Positions 40,499 through 51,300 of a stretch of DNA of 64,000 nucleotides are shown here, piece after piece. The stretch covers positions 7,068,001 to 7,132,000 of the forward strand of contig NZ_CP051204.2 in the NCBI RefSeq assembly GCF_012516375.2. The letters run 5' to 3'. Numbering within the stretch: the first letter of the stretch is position 1; the number at the start of each line of letters is the position of its first letter. This DNA comes from Chitinophaga oryzae. GTDB taxonomy: Bacteria; Bacteroidota; Bacteroidia; Chitinophagales; Chitinophagaceae. The notes beneath the pieces were generated by a model. The model was not told the origin of the DNA. It saw only the letters and a list, made by a program, of their open reading frames with translations, and did no database searches. The position numbers were made by a program, and so were the translations under genes.

Positions 40499-42223
40499 CT
40501 ATTTTTTATCCCACCATACGCGGCCGGTGAAATCGTTATCGGCGTTGCCGTATTCACCGGTTTGCTGCATTTCGTTGATAGCGTTTCTCCAGTTGGTCTG
40601 GTTGGCGATGGTTGGCTGCGGCAGTGCCCAGCGGCGGGGGATCGCCACGGTCTGGCCGGCTACCTGCATCGGTTCAAAAGGCAGGATACCGCCCACTTTG
40701 GGGATACCGGCTCTTTTCCAGGCGCCCCAGGCTTCCCAGGGAGATTTGAACAGGTTCAGGAAGTTCTGGATGTTGATTTTTTCCAGCAGCACGTCGTTGG
40801 TACCGGTAAAGGCAACATTCGGTTTTTCCAGGTAGGCGGCGATAGCAGCAGCGTCCAGCGGCGCATAGTCGCGGATTTTAGCTTCGCGGCCCATATCGTC
40901 ATACGCTTTGATAGAAGCTTCCACACCATTTTTATAGTAGGTTTCCGCAGTACCGGTGATGATACCTCTTACAGCCAGTTCAGCCAGCATGAAGCACTGT
41001 TCAGCATAACTCAGGATCGGCTGCGTATAGCGGGCGCCGTTCTGGTTGCCATTTTCAGCATCGAGGTCAAACAAACGGCGTTGTACAGCGGACACGGTGT
41101 CCAGCGTACGGGTCACTTTCTGCGACTCGCCGTCCACCATGAAAGTCATGGTATAACGTTTTACCTTGAATACCTCGGCATCCGCCGGCGCTTTTCTTCT
41201 GTCGGGGCTGGCCGGCAGACCAAAGTAACGGCGTTCATTATATGTAGCGGTAGCCGGAAAAACACCTCCTTTGATAAGGCTGTCCACCAGTTCTTTGGTA
41301 TAGCTGTTTTTTTCGTAGAAGATACCCAGGCGGGGATCATTGTTATTGTACATGTAGTCCAGCATATTTTTGCTGGCAGACAGCGGATTGTTGTCCATTG
41401 CCCAGTTACCGGCGCGGGCAAAGTTTTCGTCAGCAGAAAGGAACTTCCATTCCTCGGCATTGCTTACGAAGAGGCCGTCGGTAACGGTCATTGCGTCCTT
41501 AATGATAGCGGTTGCTTTGTCTGCTGATCTTTTCAGCTGACGCATCGCCAGTTTGATACGGAGCACATTGGCAGCTTTCACCCAACTTTTGACATCACCT
41601 TTGTAAAAGATGTCGGCGTTACCCGGAGAGGCCTGTCCGGAGAGACCGCTTTGCAGGGTAGTGATAGCGGCTTTCAGCTCGGCTTCCCAGATGGGGAACA
41701 GCTTTTCCTGCGTATCATAAGTAGGCGTAAAGTTGGCATCGGACCGGGCCTGGAATGCGTTGGTGTACGGCATACTGCCGTTGGCGTCAGAAGCTCTCCA
41801 GGCGCTGTACACCTTCAGTATTTTAGCGATCGCCAGTACGTTACCATACTGTGCGCGTTCTGCTTCGGCTTTCCTGGACACTACCGCTTCTATTTCCACA
41901 AGGTTGCGGCCAATGCTTTTGTAAAAGGCATTATAGAAGTCGTTGGTGTTGGTTGGGCTGAAAAGACCGGTGGGAGACGATCCCGGAGCCGCCACACCAA
42001 ACTGCATCCATTGCAGCTGGTAGGTGTAGCCGTCATAGAACCAGTCAAAATCGCGGTCTACAATGCTTTTGGCAGACTGGGTGATCAACATTTCCGGTGG
42101 TACGTCTTCACTTACCTGCGGGTTTTGGTTGATATCTTCAAAGTTTTTGGTACAGGCGGTCAGCATCATACCTGCTACTGCTACGCCCAAACCCCATTTA
42201 TTTACATGTTTCATGTTACTCAA
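40499..42223 (-). CDS. SusD/RagB-family outer-membrane lipoprotein
   Basis: A 574-residue SusD-like surface glycan- or peptide-binding lipoprotein. The lipobox is GMMLTAC with Cys24 after a short hydrophobic signal, followed by TKNFEDINQNPQVSEDVPPE, the usual start of the SusD-like_2 branch. The body is helical with TPR-like repeats (WVKAANVLRIKLAMRQLKR), and the C-terminus ends in WRNAINEMQQTGEYGNADND with the trailing RVWWDKK common to the branch. It is encoded 14 nt after a SusC gene; the pair forms one TonB-dependent uptake complex. The substrate is unknown, and no glycosidase is linked. Confidence 0.93.
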   Translation of the reverse strand: MSNMKHVNKWGLGVAVAGMMLTACTKNFEDINQNPQVSEDVPPEMLITQSAKSIVDRDFDWFYDGYTYQLQWMQFGVAAPGSSPTGLFSPTNTNDFYNAFYKSIGRNLVEIEAVVSRKAEAERAQYGNVLAIAKILKVYSAWRASDANGSMPYTNAFQARSDANFTPTYDTQEKLFPIWEAELKAAITTLQSGLSGQASPGNADIFYKGDVKSWVKAANVLRIKLAMRQLKRSADKATAIIKDAMTVTDGLFVSNAEEWKFLSADENFARAGNWAMDNNPLSASKNMLDYMYNNNDPRLGIFYEKNSYTKELVDSLIKGGVFPATATYNERRYFGLPASPDRRKAPADAEVFKVKRYTMTFMVDGESQKVTRTLDTVSAVQRRLFDLDAENGNQNGARYTQPILSYAEQCFMLAELAVRGIITGTAETYYKNGVEASIKAYDDMGREAKIRDYAPLDAAAIAAYLEKPNVAFTGTNDVLLEKINIQNFLNLFKSPWEAWGAWKRAGIPKVGGILPFEPMQVAGQTVAIPRRWALPQPTIANQTNWRNAINEMQQTGEYGNADNDFTGRVWWDKK

Positions 42224-42237
42224 TTGTTAAACGGTTA

Positions 42238-45200
42238 TTAGAATCCTACCTGTACAGTCAGGCCCATGTTACGTACAAACGGTACAGCGCCATACTCAGA
42301 GAAGGCAGATGTTTTGTTGTTACGTACTGCTTCCGGGTTGATGTGGTCCGGCAGATTGTTGAACAGGTAACCCAGGTTACGGCCTACGAGCGATACACGC
42401 AGGCTGTTCAGTCTCCAGCGTTGTACCAGGTCTGTAGGCAGGGAGTAGCCGAGAGATACTTCACGCAGCGCTACATAAGAAGCATCGAATACGGAAGCCT
42501 CGCGGATACCGATACCCCAGTCGCCAATCATACCATAATATTGGAAGGGTGTCAGCGGGGATACGTAACCTTTTTCATACGCCTGCTGGTAAGTCATACC
42601 ATCCAGCACGATATTCTGGCCATCTTTGGAGATGGTGGTACCTTTCTGGAACACCGCATCGGGGATCATACCGTCATTGCGGGTAACGCCGGAACCATCG
42701 GTAAAGGTGATACCGCCGTGTTCGGAATCACGACCATACATGGTGTTGGCAGTAGTACCACGACCGGTACCATACTGATGGGAAGCAGAGAAGAAGTCAC
42801 CACCGATACGTGCCTGGATCAATACGCCGAGGCTCCAGTTTTTGTAGGTGAAGTTATTCTGCAGGCCCAGGTTGAAGTCAGGCATGATGTTACCTACTAC
42901 TGCGTTACCGCGTACAAATTTGTAAGGGAAGTCGCTGCCGCCGAGGGTGATGATCGGTTTGCCGTTGGCGTCGCGGGTATAACCGTAGTCAGTTACCAGG
43001 TTACCGTAGCTACCGCCTACAGAAGCAATGGCTTTTACGCCCTGGTCTTCGTTCAGCTGCAGCTGGTCAACACCCGGTGTGAGGCTTACGATTTTGTTTT
43101 TATTGCGGCTGCCGTTCAGCGTTACGTCCCAGGTAAAGTTTTTATTCTGGATAGGCGTACCGTTGATAGACAGTTCGATACCTCTGTTGATCATGCTACC
43201 CGCGTTGATGTAACGGGAAGTAACACCGGATTCAATCGGCGTCGGCAGATTGATGATCTGGTTGGTGATATTGGTGCGGTACCAGGCGAAGTCAAAGCCC
43301 AGACGGTTGTTGAAGAAGCGAACATTGGCACCCAGCTCCCAGCTTTTGGAGATGGAAGGTTTCAGGGCCATATTCGGCAGGATGTCTGAGTTGAAGATGT
43401 TTACCAGCGGCAGGTTCTCGCCGGTAGAAGAGCCCTGGAACAGACCGGTGGTATAATAGCCGGTGTTGATCTGATAAGGATCGAGGTCACCACCCACCAT
43501 CGCATAAGAGGCGCGCAGTTTACCGTAGCTGATCCAGGAAGGCATTTCTTCTTTCAGTGTCTGGGTGAATTCCCACGCAGCACTTACGGAAGGATAGAAA
43601 TAAGAGTTGGTGGTAGTTCCTTTGCTGCCTTTAGGATAAGTCAGGGCAGAAGACCAGTCGTTACGGCCGGTCACGTCCAGGAACAATTCGTTATTATACG
43701 CGAGGCTAGCCGCGAAAAATACGGAGTTGATACGTTTGCGGAGCAGCGGATCATTCTTTACAATTGGTGCGCCCACGCTATTGGAGATGTCATACAGGAA
43801 GGGGATACGGAGACCACCCTGGGAGTAGTTGTTGTATTGTTTACCGATACCGCTGTTCCATGTTTCAGCACCCAGGTTCAGGTTACCATCGAATTTCTTA
43901 CCGAGTTTCGGTGTGATGATCGCCATACCGGTGAAGGTGTACTGGGACTTGTTCACGCCTGCTACAGAGTAGAAACCATCCGAACCTTTAAAGAAGGCGG
44001 CAGTACCAACTTCTTTACGTTCATCGGTAGACTGTTCGCTGCTGAAGTTGGCTTTACCAACGAATTTCAGCCAGCTTGTAGCTTCTGCGGTGAGGGAGAA
44101 GTTACCGGTGATCAGGGACTCTTTACGGGTCCAGCTGTTGTAAGCCTGCTGATAGAAATAGTCAGCGCCCGGGTTGGTGCTCAGGTTGGCACGGCCACCG
44201 TTGGGCCCGAGGTAGTTTTCCGGTTTGCTCCAGATAGAAGGATCGTAGTTACGCGGAAACACATATACCCATTTACGGCCGATGTTGTAGTTGGTATAGT
44301 CACCACCCTGACGGTCGGGGTTCAGTGTTTTGGAAGTGGCATAGGTTACGCCCGCGTCTGCGCTCAGCACTCTGGAGATCTGGGAAGAACCACGGAAAGC
44401 GAAAGTGTTTCTGCCGAAGCTGTTGTTCGGAGAAACGGAGTTATTGTCCAGGTGGGAGTAAGACAAGCGGAAAGTTCCTTTGTCGTTACCGCCTTCCATG
44501 GCCACGTTGGTGTTAAAGTATTTACCGGTTTGGTAAAGATCTTTGGCGTTGTTGGGTTTAGGCGTAAAGGGTACGCTTGTGCCGTTGGGCAGCTGCACCA
44601 TTCTGCCGTCCATTTTAGGACCGAAGCTGTAACCGCCGGCAGTGTTGTCGTAGGTACCGTCGATACCCTGGCCGTAACCATTTTGCAGGTCGATAGCGCC
44701 ACGGTATACTTTTTCGATCTGGGCGGTCTGGCTAACGGTAACGCCTATTCCTTTTCTTGCATTACCTTTTTTGGTGGTAATGAGGATGGCGCCGTTAATA
44801 GCGCGGGAACCATAAAGAGCGGTAGCAGCAGCGCCTTTCAGCACAGTTACTGACTCGTAATCGTCCGGGTTGAGATTTTTCAGTACGTTACCGAAGTTTA
44901 CGTCGGCAGCACTTTCATCGTTTTCGAAGATCACACCATCCACGATGAAGATCGGCTGATCTTTACCGTTCAGTGATTTGGCGCCGCGCAGCACGATACG
45001 GGGAGCTGCGGCAGGGCCACCGGCAGCAGCGGAGATATCAAGGCCGGCCACTTTACCCTGCAGGGCAGACACCGGGTTGATGGAGTTGGTTTTGGCCACG
45101 TCCGCACCTTTCAATTCTGTTACCGCATAGCCGAGTTTACGTTGTTCACGTTTCATACCCATGGCGGTAACCACTACTTCGTTCAGATTTTTGTTGTCTT

Positions 45201-45489
45201 CTTTCAAGACGATGGTCAGGGTGGTTTGCCCGTTTACCGGCACCTCCTGATTCATAAAACCGATGTAAGAGAGGACCAGTGTAGCATCGGAAGCCACCTG
45301 TACTTTAAAGGTACCATCAGCACCCGACATGGCGCCGTTGGCGGTTCCTTTTTCCTTTACCGTTACACCCGGCAAAGGCGTTCCTTTTTCATCTTTTACG
45401 GTTCCCGTAACAGCTTTTTTATCCTGCGCCCATGCAGCAAAGCAGCAGCATAAGAAAAGCAACGTGGTGAGAAGAAATGATCTTCGCAT
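42238..45489 (-). CDS. SusC/RagA-family TonB-linked outer-membrane transporter
   Basis: A 1083-residue TonB-dependent transporter. The signal peptide (LLTTLLFLCCCFAAWAQ) is followed by a carboxypeptidase-regulatory-like domain (VTGTVKDEKGTPLPGVTVKE). After the TonB-box region (LNEVVVTAMGMKREQRKLGY) comes the plug domain with the SusC signature VTVLKGAAATALYGSRAINGAILITT, then a 22-strand barrel ending in LTVQVGF, a typical outer-membrane C-terminus. It has no N-terminal STN domain. It heads a SusC-SusD operon with a consensus promoter about 290 nt upstream. Confidence 0.95.
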   Translation of the reverse strand: MRRSFLLTTLLFLCCCFAAWAQDKKAVTGTVKDEKGTPLPGVTVKEKGTANGAMSGADGTFKVQVASDATLVLSYIGFMNQEVPVNGQTTLTIVLKEDNKNLNEVVVTAMGMKREQRKLGYAVTELKGADVAKTNSINPVSALQGKVAGLDISAAAGGPAAAPRIVLRGAKSLNGKDQPIFIVDGVIFENDESAADVNFGNVLKNLNPDDYESVTVLKGAAATALYGSRAINGAILITTKKGNARKGIGVTVSQTAQIEKVYRGAIDLQNGYGQGIDGTYDNTAGGYSFGPKMDGRMVQLPNGTSVPFTPKPNNAKDLYQTGKYFNTNVAMEGGNDKGTFRLSYSHLDNNSVSPNNSFGRNTFAFRGSSQISRVLSADAGVTYATSKTLNPDRQGGDYTNYNIGRKWVYVFPRNYDPSIWSKPENYLGPNGGRANLSTNPGADYFYQQAYNSWTRKESLITGNFSLTAEATSWLKFVGKANFSSEQSTDERKEVGTAAFFKGSDGFYSVAGVNKSQYTFTGMAIITPKLGKKFDGNLNLGAETWNSGIGKQYNNYSQGGLRIPFLYDISNSVGAPIVKNDPLLRKRINSVFFAASLAYNNELFLDVTGRNDWSSALTYPKGSKGTTTNSYFYPSVSAAWEFTQTLKEEMPSWISYGKLRASYAMVGGDLDPYQINTGYYTTGLFQGSSTGENLPLVNIFNSDILPNMALKPSISKSWELGANVRFFNNRLGFDFAWYRTNITNQIINLPTPIESGVTSRYINAGSMINRGIELSINGTPIQNKNFTWDVTLNGSRNKNKIVSLTPGVDQLQLNEDQGVKAIASVGGSYGNLVTDYGYTRDANGKPIITLGGSDFPYKFVRGNAVVGNIMPDFNLGLQNNFTYKNWSLGVLIQARIGGDFFSASHQYGTGRGTTANTMYGRDSEHGGITFTDGSGVTRNDGMIPDAVFQKGTTISKDGQNIVLDGMTYQQAYEKGYVSPLTPFQYYGMIGDWGIGIREASVFDASYVALREVSLGYSLPTDLVQRWRLNSLRVSLVGRNLGYLFNNLPDHINPEAVRNNKTSAFSEYGAVPFVRNMGLTVQVGF

Positions 45490-45786
45490 AGCTTCCTTTT
45501 GGTTTTAATTATAACAAAGTGATCAGTCACATGGCAATTACATAAGTGCATGGTAAACTTTTTACCAGCAACTGTCTGCAGAACGCAGCACAATAGGCAG
45601 GCAAAACATAGTTTCCGTTTTCCGCATTTAAGATGGACTTACTCCATTGGCAATTCATTGTTCACTGTTCCCCGTATTGCTACAGTAGTAAAACGTTTTA
45701 GCAATTCGTTCCAAAAAAAAACCTGTTCGCCCGTGCATCCTTCATTTTCATTTCACAACAAGTTTTCTCAACAGAAATATTGGTTT
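45490..45786 (-). other. Long 5' leader of the first SusC/SusD operon
   Basis: About 290 nt lie between the predicted transcription start and the SusC ATG. I see no leader peptide, terminator or recognisable riboswitch here. Long leaders are frequent ahead of SusC genes and may host antisense or trans-acting RNA control; nothing in the sequence shows this directly. Confidence 0.35.
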
Positions 45787-45817
45787 CAAACTTAGGGATA
45801 ATTATGAGAAGTGCAAA
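45787..45817 (-). promoter_or_regulatory. Consensus Bacteroidota promoter of the first SusC/SusD operon
   Basis: On the minus strand TTTG (45817-45814) is separated by 19 nt from TAAGTTTG (45794-45787), matching both the -33 and the -7 (TAnnTTTG) elements at the expected spacing. Transcription would start near 45780. Confidence 0.7.
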
Positions 45818-45956
45818 AAAGATTTAACAATTTTTTGATGTTTGGTTAACAAGTCGTTAAATCCAATAAAATAATATAGCTAAGAAAGAAAATACTATCA
45901 GTCCTGACAACCGCCGGGCTGAAAACTTCTGTGGGCTTGGAAAATGTTTGATACCC

Positions 45957-45991
45957 ATATTAGCCCCGGAAACTTATGCCAGGGCTAATAT
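45957..45991 (-). terminator. Hairpin after the second SusCD-linked gene set
   Basis: atattagccc (45957-45966) and gggctaatat (45982-45991) form a 10-bp stem with a 15-nt loop, 21 nt beyond the stop at 46013. There is no T-run directly after it, so termination is possible but not certain. Confidence 0.45.
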
Positions 45992-46012
45992 ATTGGGAAA
46001 GGTATCCTCCGG

Positions 46013-46735
46013 TTATTTATTCACCGCCTCAATCGCCAGCCTGGCGGCTGTTTCATCGAAAGCTCCCTTATATTCGGAGAGGAACTTCCTGGCCGCCGCC
46101 TGCGCTGCCGGGTCCTGCTGCAACGCCTCCAGGAATTGCTTTTTACGCAGCACCACCTTCATCGGCGCCTGGTCTTTCACCAGGTAATACGTGTACGATT
46201 TCTTGTACTCATCGTAGTTTTTGCCGCTCTGCACCATCCCTTTGTCTACAAAATCGGCCGGATGGAATACCACTTTGGCATCTTTCACCAACCGGTACCT
46301 GCCCGCAGCCAGCTGCTCCACAAACTTCTGCATCCCGTCGATCTGCAGGGCCACAAAGGCATGCTGCTCCTCCCCTTTACTGAAATGGAGCGCCTGCACA
46401 TTATTCACTTCCGGTGCATAGGCCCTTCCATCGCCGCCTTTCACGATCACCATATTTTTTTCCAGGTCCAGATTGGCGTCGTATACCACCGAACGGGCCA
46501 CCGGCTTATTGTCCATCGAATCGATCCGCAAACGGCCCCAATCGGCATACAGATAAGGAGTGCCAACGGTATTGTCCTTTGGATGAAAACTTAGCGCAGT
46601 GCCGAACCTGACGCCTAAATTATTGTCTACCGCATTCCGGAAGCTGACAGTCCGGGAAAGCCCCAGGGAATCCTGCGCCGGAAGCGACAGGCAGGCTAAT
46701 ACAAAAATGGCTGAAAACAGGATGTGTTTTGTCAT
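46013..46735 (-). CDS. Exported protein of unknown function linked to a SusC/SusD pair
   Basis: A 240-residue protein with a signal peptide (ILFSAIFVLACLSLPAQ). The body begins DSLGLSRTVSFRNAVDNNLG and contains YLYADWGRLRIDS and AYAPEVNNVQALHFSKGEEQ, then a helical C-terminus (ALQQDPAAQAAARKFLSEY). No catalytic motif or lipobox is visible and I recognise no family. The frame extends 17 codons upstream into the SusD gene, but the ATG at 46735 directly precedes the signal peptide. It starts 32 nt after SusD, so it is the third gene of the SusC-SusD operon and probably a periplasmic or surface accessory of that uptake system. Confidence 0.75.
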   Translation of the reverse strand: MTKHILFSAIFVLACLSLPAQDSLGLSRTVSFRNAVDNNLGVRFGTALSFHPKDNTVGTPYLYADWGRLRIDSMDNKPVARSVVYDANLDLEKNMVIVKGGDGRAYAPEVNNVQALHFSKGEEQHAFVALQIDGMQKFVEQLAAGRYRLVKDAKVVFHPADFVDKGMVQSGKNYDEYKKSYTYYLVKDQAPMKVVLRKKQFLEALQQDPAAQAAARKFLSEYKGAFDETAARLAIEAVNK

Positions 46736-46767
46736 GGCGTTTTTTATTACTGTTTTTGAATAGACGG

Positions 46768-48345
46768 TCAGGGTTTGTCCCACCACACCGGCGTCATAAA
46801 AATATCCGGGCCCTGTGCGGTATTAGCTGCCTCCACGTTCGTGCGGTTTACATCATAATCGTTCCTCGGATAACGCAACCGGCGCGGTATCCGGCCGTTG
46901 GTTTCATTATTCTTGTAGTTCACCGGCTTCAGTACCGGGTAACCGCTGCGGCGCCAGTTGGCATAAGCTTCGTATTCATTCAGGAAAGTGGTGATATAAT
47001 ACTGGGTATTGATCGCCTCCAGCTTCGCGGCCAGCGTTCCCGCCAGCGGCGCCGCCTGCGCGGTGGCATACGCGGTGGCTGCTGCATCGTCATACGATAT
47101 GGAGGAGGAATACAGCGTCCATTGCCAGATGCCGGACTTTACACCGGTGGTAAAATAAGCCACGGGGTCGCCGGCGATCCAGCCACGGGCCGCAGCTTCG
47201 GCCAGCATCAGCTGTACTTCGGAATAGGTGATGAAGATGTTCGGGGAATTGGGTTGCGCGATGACCTGCCGCGGCTGTGAATAATGCGCCAGGTTGGCAT
47301 CGCCGGTGGAGCCGATGCCGTACACCGGGTCTGAAGTGTTGTCAAACCCGTTGGGCAGCCCTTTCTGCACCGCCGGGTCATTGGAACCGCCGGGGGTGGA
47401 ATCGGCTTTAGGCAATTCGGAAATGATCCGCAACCGCGGATCTGCTTTGGTTTTCAGCAAGTCCACAAAGAACTTCGACAGTTTAATGCCCTGGTTGTCT
47501 TTCCCGGTTTCGGCCCTGCTGCCGGGGTACACTCCGATCACGTGACTGTTGGGATTATCATAATCACCGGCGGCATGCTGAATATAAAACGCATCGGCGT
47601 TGGCCGTAAACACGCCACCAGCCAGCGCTTTCTGTACCCATCCCCTGCCCGCCGAAGGGTCTGTTTTTTTGGAGAGCCGCAGCCCCACCCGCAACAGCAG
47701 CGAATAGGCCAGCTTCTTCCACTGGCCCGGCACGCCGCCGTAGCCGGAAATATCGGCATTGCCCGGGGTGGGCTTACCGGCGTCGAGCATGCCCGCAGCC
47801 TCCTGCAGTTCCGCCGCAAAACCGGCATAGATAGCATCCTGCGCGTCGTAGGCGGGCGTAAAGTTCTGATCGATAAATCCCCTGCCGGCAGCCACGTAAG
47901 GCACATTGCCGTACAGGTCCGTCAGCCGCTGTAACATGATCACCCGGGCGATCTTGGCCATGGCTGTGAAATTTGCCTGTGACGGATCTGTCTTTGTCTG
48001 TTCTATCAGCGTGGTAAGAATTTTCACGCCGTTGGGATAAAACGAGTTGAACGCCGACCCGCTGTAACCATCGTTATACAGGTATTTGTCTCCCACGTAA
48101 GTGAGGCTGGTGGAGGAAAGATGCTGTACCATAGGACCGCAGTAGATAAGGTTGGCCCGCCATGCTTCGAACTCGCCGCCGGAGACATACAGCAGCCCTC
48201 TCGTGAGCAGGATGCCCGGCGCCACCACCGGGGCGGCCGTCGGGTCGGTATTGATTTTCTCAAAGTTTTTGGTGCAGGAAACCAGCGACAGCCATAGCAG
48301 CAATACTGCTGTTCCATATGTATATATTGATTTAACCATGATCAA
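46768..48345 (-). CDS. SusD/RagB-family outer-membrane lipoprotein (second locus)
   Basis: A 525-residue SusD-like_2 lipoprotein. The lipobox is LSLVSC (Cys24), followed by TKNFEKINTDPTAAPVVAPG. The helical core has KKLAYSLLLRVGLRLSKKTD and the late TYSEVQLMLAEAAARGWIAG, both usual in the branch, and the C-terminus ends FMTPVWWDKP. A second ATG two codons in (48339) is an equally good start. It lies 6 nt after the frameshifted SusC gene and 32 nt before an unknown exported protein, forming a three-gene operon. Confidence 0.92.
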   Translation of the reverse strand: MIMVKSIYTYGTAVLLLWLSLVSCTKNFEKINTDPTAAPVVAPGILLTRGLLYVSGGEFEAWRANLIYCGPMVQHLSSTSLTYVGDKYLYNDGYSGSAFNSFYPNGVKILTTLIEQTKTDPSQANFTAMAKIARVIMLQRLTDLYGNVPYVAAGRGFIDQNFTPAYDAQDAIYAGFAAELQEAAGMLDAGKPTPGNADISGYGGVPGQWKKLAYSLLLRVGLRLSKKTDPSAGRGWVQKALAGGVFTANADAFYIQHAAGDYDNPNSHVIGVYPGSRAETGKDNQGIKLSKFFVDLLKTKADPRLRIISELPKADSTPGGSNDPAVQKGLPNGFDNTSDPVYGIGSTGDANLAHYSQPRQVIAQPNSPNIFITYSEVQLMLAEAAARGWIAGDPVAYFTTGVKSGIWQWTLYSSSISYDDAAATAYATAQAAPLAGTLAAKLEAINTQYYITTFLNEYEAYANWRRSGYPVLKPVNYKNNETNGRIPRRLRYPRNDYDVNRTNVEAANTAQGPDIFMTPVWWDKP

Positions 48346-48351
48346 AGCGAT

Positions 48352-51300
48352 TTAGAATTTTACATTCAGGTTCAAACCAAAACTTCTGGACTGCGGATAG
48401 CCCAACAGTTCAGCCCCCTGGCCAGCGCCGTTGCTGTAGGTGGATTCGGGGTCCACATTGGGCACATCTTTATAGATGATCCAGAGGTTTCTCGCCACAA
48501 AGGAAAGTGATGCCCCGGTGAACGGTGTTTTGTTCAGGGTGGCTGAAGGCAGGCTGTAAGTCAGTATCACCTGGCGCAGCTTTACAAAAGCGCCGCTGTA
48601 GATAAACGGCTCCGCAATGTTGAATGCGATGTTCTGGTAATAATCCTGTGCATCCACCACTTTGTCTGTATACTTGGTGGGATCGTTGGGGTCCTGTGCT
48701 TTGATAGTCACCCCACCGGAGCGGCCGTCGAGCGTCGCTTTCTGCAAACCGAAATAGTACCCGTAGTCGTTGGTGCCGGAGTACAGCTTGTTGCCCCAGC
48801 GGGAATCTATCAGCACGCCCAGCGAGAAAGCTTTATAGGTAAAAGTATTGGTCACGCCCAGCGTATACGGCGCCACGCCTGTTCCGAAGATCGTCAGCGG
48901 CCCCTGCAAAGGCTTACCGGCGGCGTTAAAGAGAATGTTGCCCTGGTCATCGCGCTGGAAGCTGTATCCCTGGATAACGCCAAAAGGCTGGTGCGGCACC
49001 TGCTGGATGGTAACGTTAAAAGTACGCACGTCAGATACTTTCAGTGCGTTCAGCTTACCGTCGAGCTGAATTACTTCGCTCTTGTTGTACGCGAAGTTGG
49101 GTGTAATATCCCAGGTGAAATTTTTGCTACGTACAGGCGTACCTGTTATCATCAGCTCTATTCCCTTGTTGCTTACTTTACCAACGTTGATGAAGGCGGT
49201 GTTGTACCCTGAAGCGTTGGAGATAGTGGTTTGCACGATATCATCCTTTGTTTTGCGGGTATACCAGGAGAAGTCAACAGACAGCCGGTTGTCGAAGAAG
49301 CGGGCTTCAAAGCCGGCTTCATAGCTGGTATTGACGTAGGGTTTAAGATTAGCGTTGGGTACTGCATAGCTGCCATCCTGCGCTTTCTTTACGTCTGCAA
49401 CCGGGAGGCTGGTAGTGCCCAGTACCAGCGGGTTCTGCACCTGGTAGGCCAGCCGGAGGCGGTAAGGGTCTGTATCGCCGCCCACCTGTGCCCAGGAGGT
49501 ACGCAGCTTGGCGTAGTTGATCCATTTGGGCATGGTCACTGCGTCGGAGAGCACAAAGCTGAGACCGGCGGACGGGTAGAAGATGCTGTTGCTGTTGACC
49601 GGCAGCGTAGAGAACCAGTCGTTGCGGCCGGTGAGCGTCAGGTAGAGGTAACTTTTAAAAGACAGTTCAGCGGAGGCATACAGCGAATTGATCCTCTTTT
49701 CGAAAATATCGTTGGTAACGGTTTTCGTCTGCAGGTTGCTCTGATCGTAGAAATACGGGATATTGAAGGTATTGCCGGTCAGGTACAGTTTATCATTTTT
49801 GTTCCGCATCACGTTGGCGCCTACAAAACCGGAGATACGCCATGTTTCGGAGAACCCTTTTTCCACGCCCACCATCACATCGGCATTCAGTTCGTAGAAG
49901 TTCTGGCGTGTCTGGTCATTGATCTGGCCGCCGGGGATATAGGCGGTACCGTTAGGGGTGACCGCTTTGTTGTCGCGGAAGAACATGTCTGCGCCGATGC
50001 GGCCTTTGACATAGAGCCAGTCGAGGATATCGTAACGCAGTTCCGCGGAGTTGATGAAGCGGTCTTTTTTATCGGCCTGTTCAAAGTCGTAGACCGAGAA
50101 CCAGGGGTTGGTGATGTACTCATTGGCGTTCCACCGGAATTCGTTGCCATCGGCATTCAGTTTACTGTCTTTCAGCGTTTGTACGGCGAGGGAGGTGGGC
50201 AACAGGTAGAGGGCGAAGTTGGCGTTACCGGGGGAGTCGGATACGCGGGGCCTGTTGGTGGTGCGTTCGCGGATATATTTGGCGTATACGTTGAGATGCA
50301 GTTTTTTTCCGAGCCATGCTGATACGTTGAGCGACAGGTTGTCGCGGCGGATACCGGAATTGGGCAACGTGGCTTCGTTTTTCATATCGGTGGCCCCGAA
50401 GCGCCAGGTCACCTTTTCGTTGCCTCCGCTGGCGGCGATGGAGTTGGTGAAGGTGTAACCGCTGCGGTAGAATTTTTTGAAATTGTTTTTCACGGCGTTA
50501 TAGGGCCTGCTGATCCCGTCGTACTGGATCACGGAGGAGCCGTCCAGCGGGGCGCCCCAGCTGAAAAGTCCGGCTGCCCGGGCTTCTGCGGCTGTTTGTG
50601 GTTTGAGGCCGTTGAGGCCCATACCGTAGTCATATTGCCAGTCGAGGTTTTCCACAACCGGGCGATCGATGACGATGTTGCTGCTGAACTCCACGCCTAC
50701 GCCTTTACGGCTGGCGCCGCCTTTGGTGGTGATCAGTATTACCCCGTTGGAAGCGCGGGAGCCGTACAGAGCGGCGGCGGTGCCGCCTTTCAGCACGGAG
50801 ATGGTAGCGATATCGTCGGGGTTGATGCTGGAGATACCGTCGCCGGCGTCTGTACCGCCATATTCACCGGCAGAGCCGAGGTTGTCATTATTGATAGGAA
50901 TCCCATCTACCACGATAAGGGGTTGGTTGTTCCTGTTTTTATCGATGGAGGTATTGCCGCGGAGGATAATACGGCTGGAGCCTGCGGGCCCGGTGGCGGT
51001 GGAGGTGACGTTGAGGCCGGCCACTTTACCGGAGAGGGTATTGGCGATATTGGTGCTGCGTGCCTGTGTGAGCTCCTCTCCTTTTACTTCAGACACCGAG
51101 TAGCCCAGCGCTTTCTTTTCTTTCCTGATACCGAGTGCGGTCACCACCACTTCTCCCAGGCTTTTTTCGTCTGTTTTTAGGGTGATGGTCAGCTGGGATT
51201 CGTTGCCTACGGGTACTTCCCGGGGAGGAAGCCAAGATAACGAAACACCAGCGTACTGCCCGGGGCCACAGACAGGGAGAAGTTTCCTTCCGCGTTGGTA

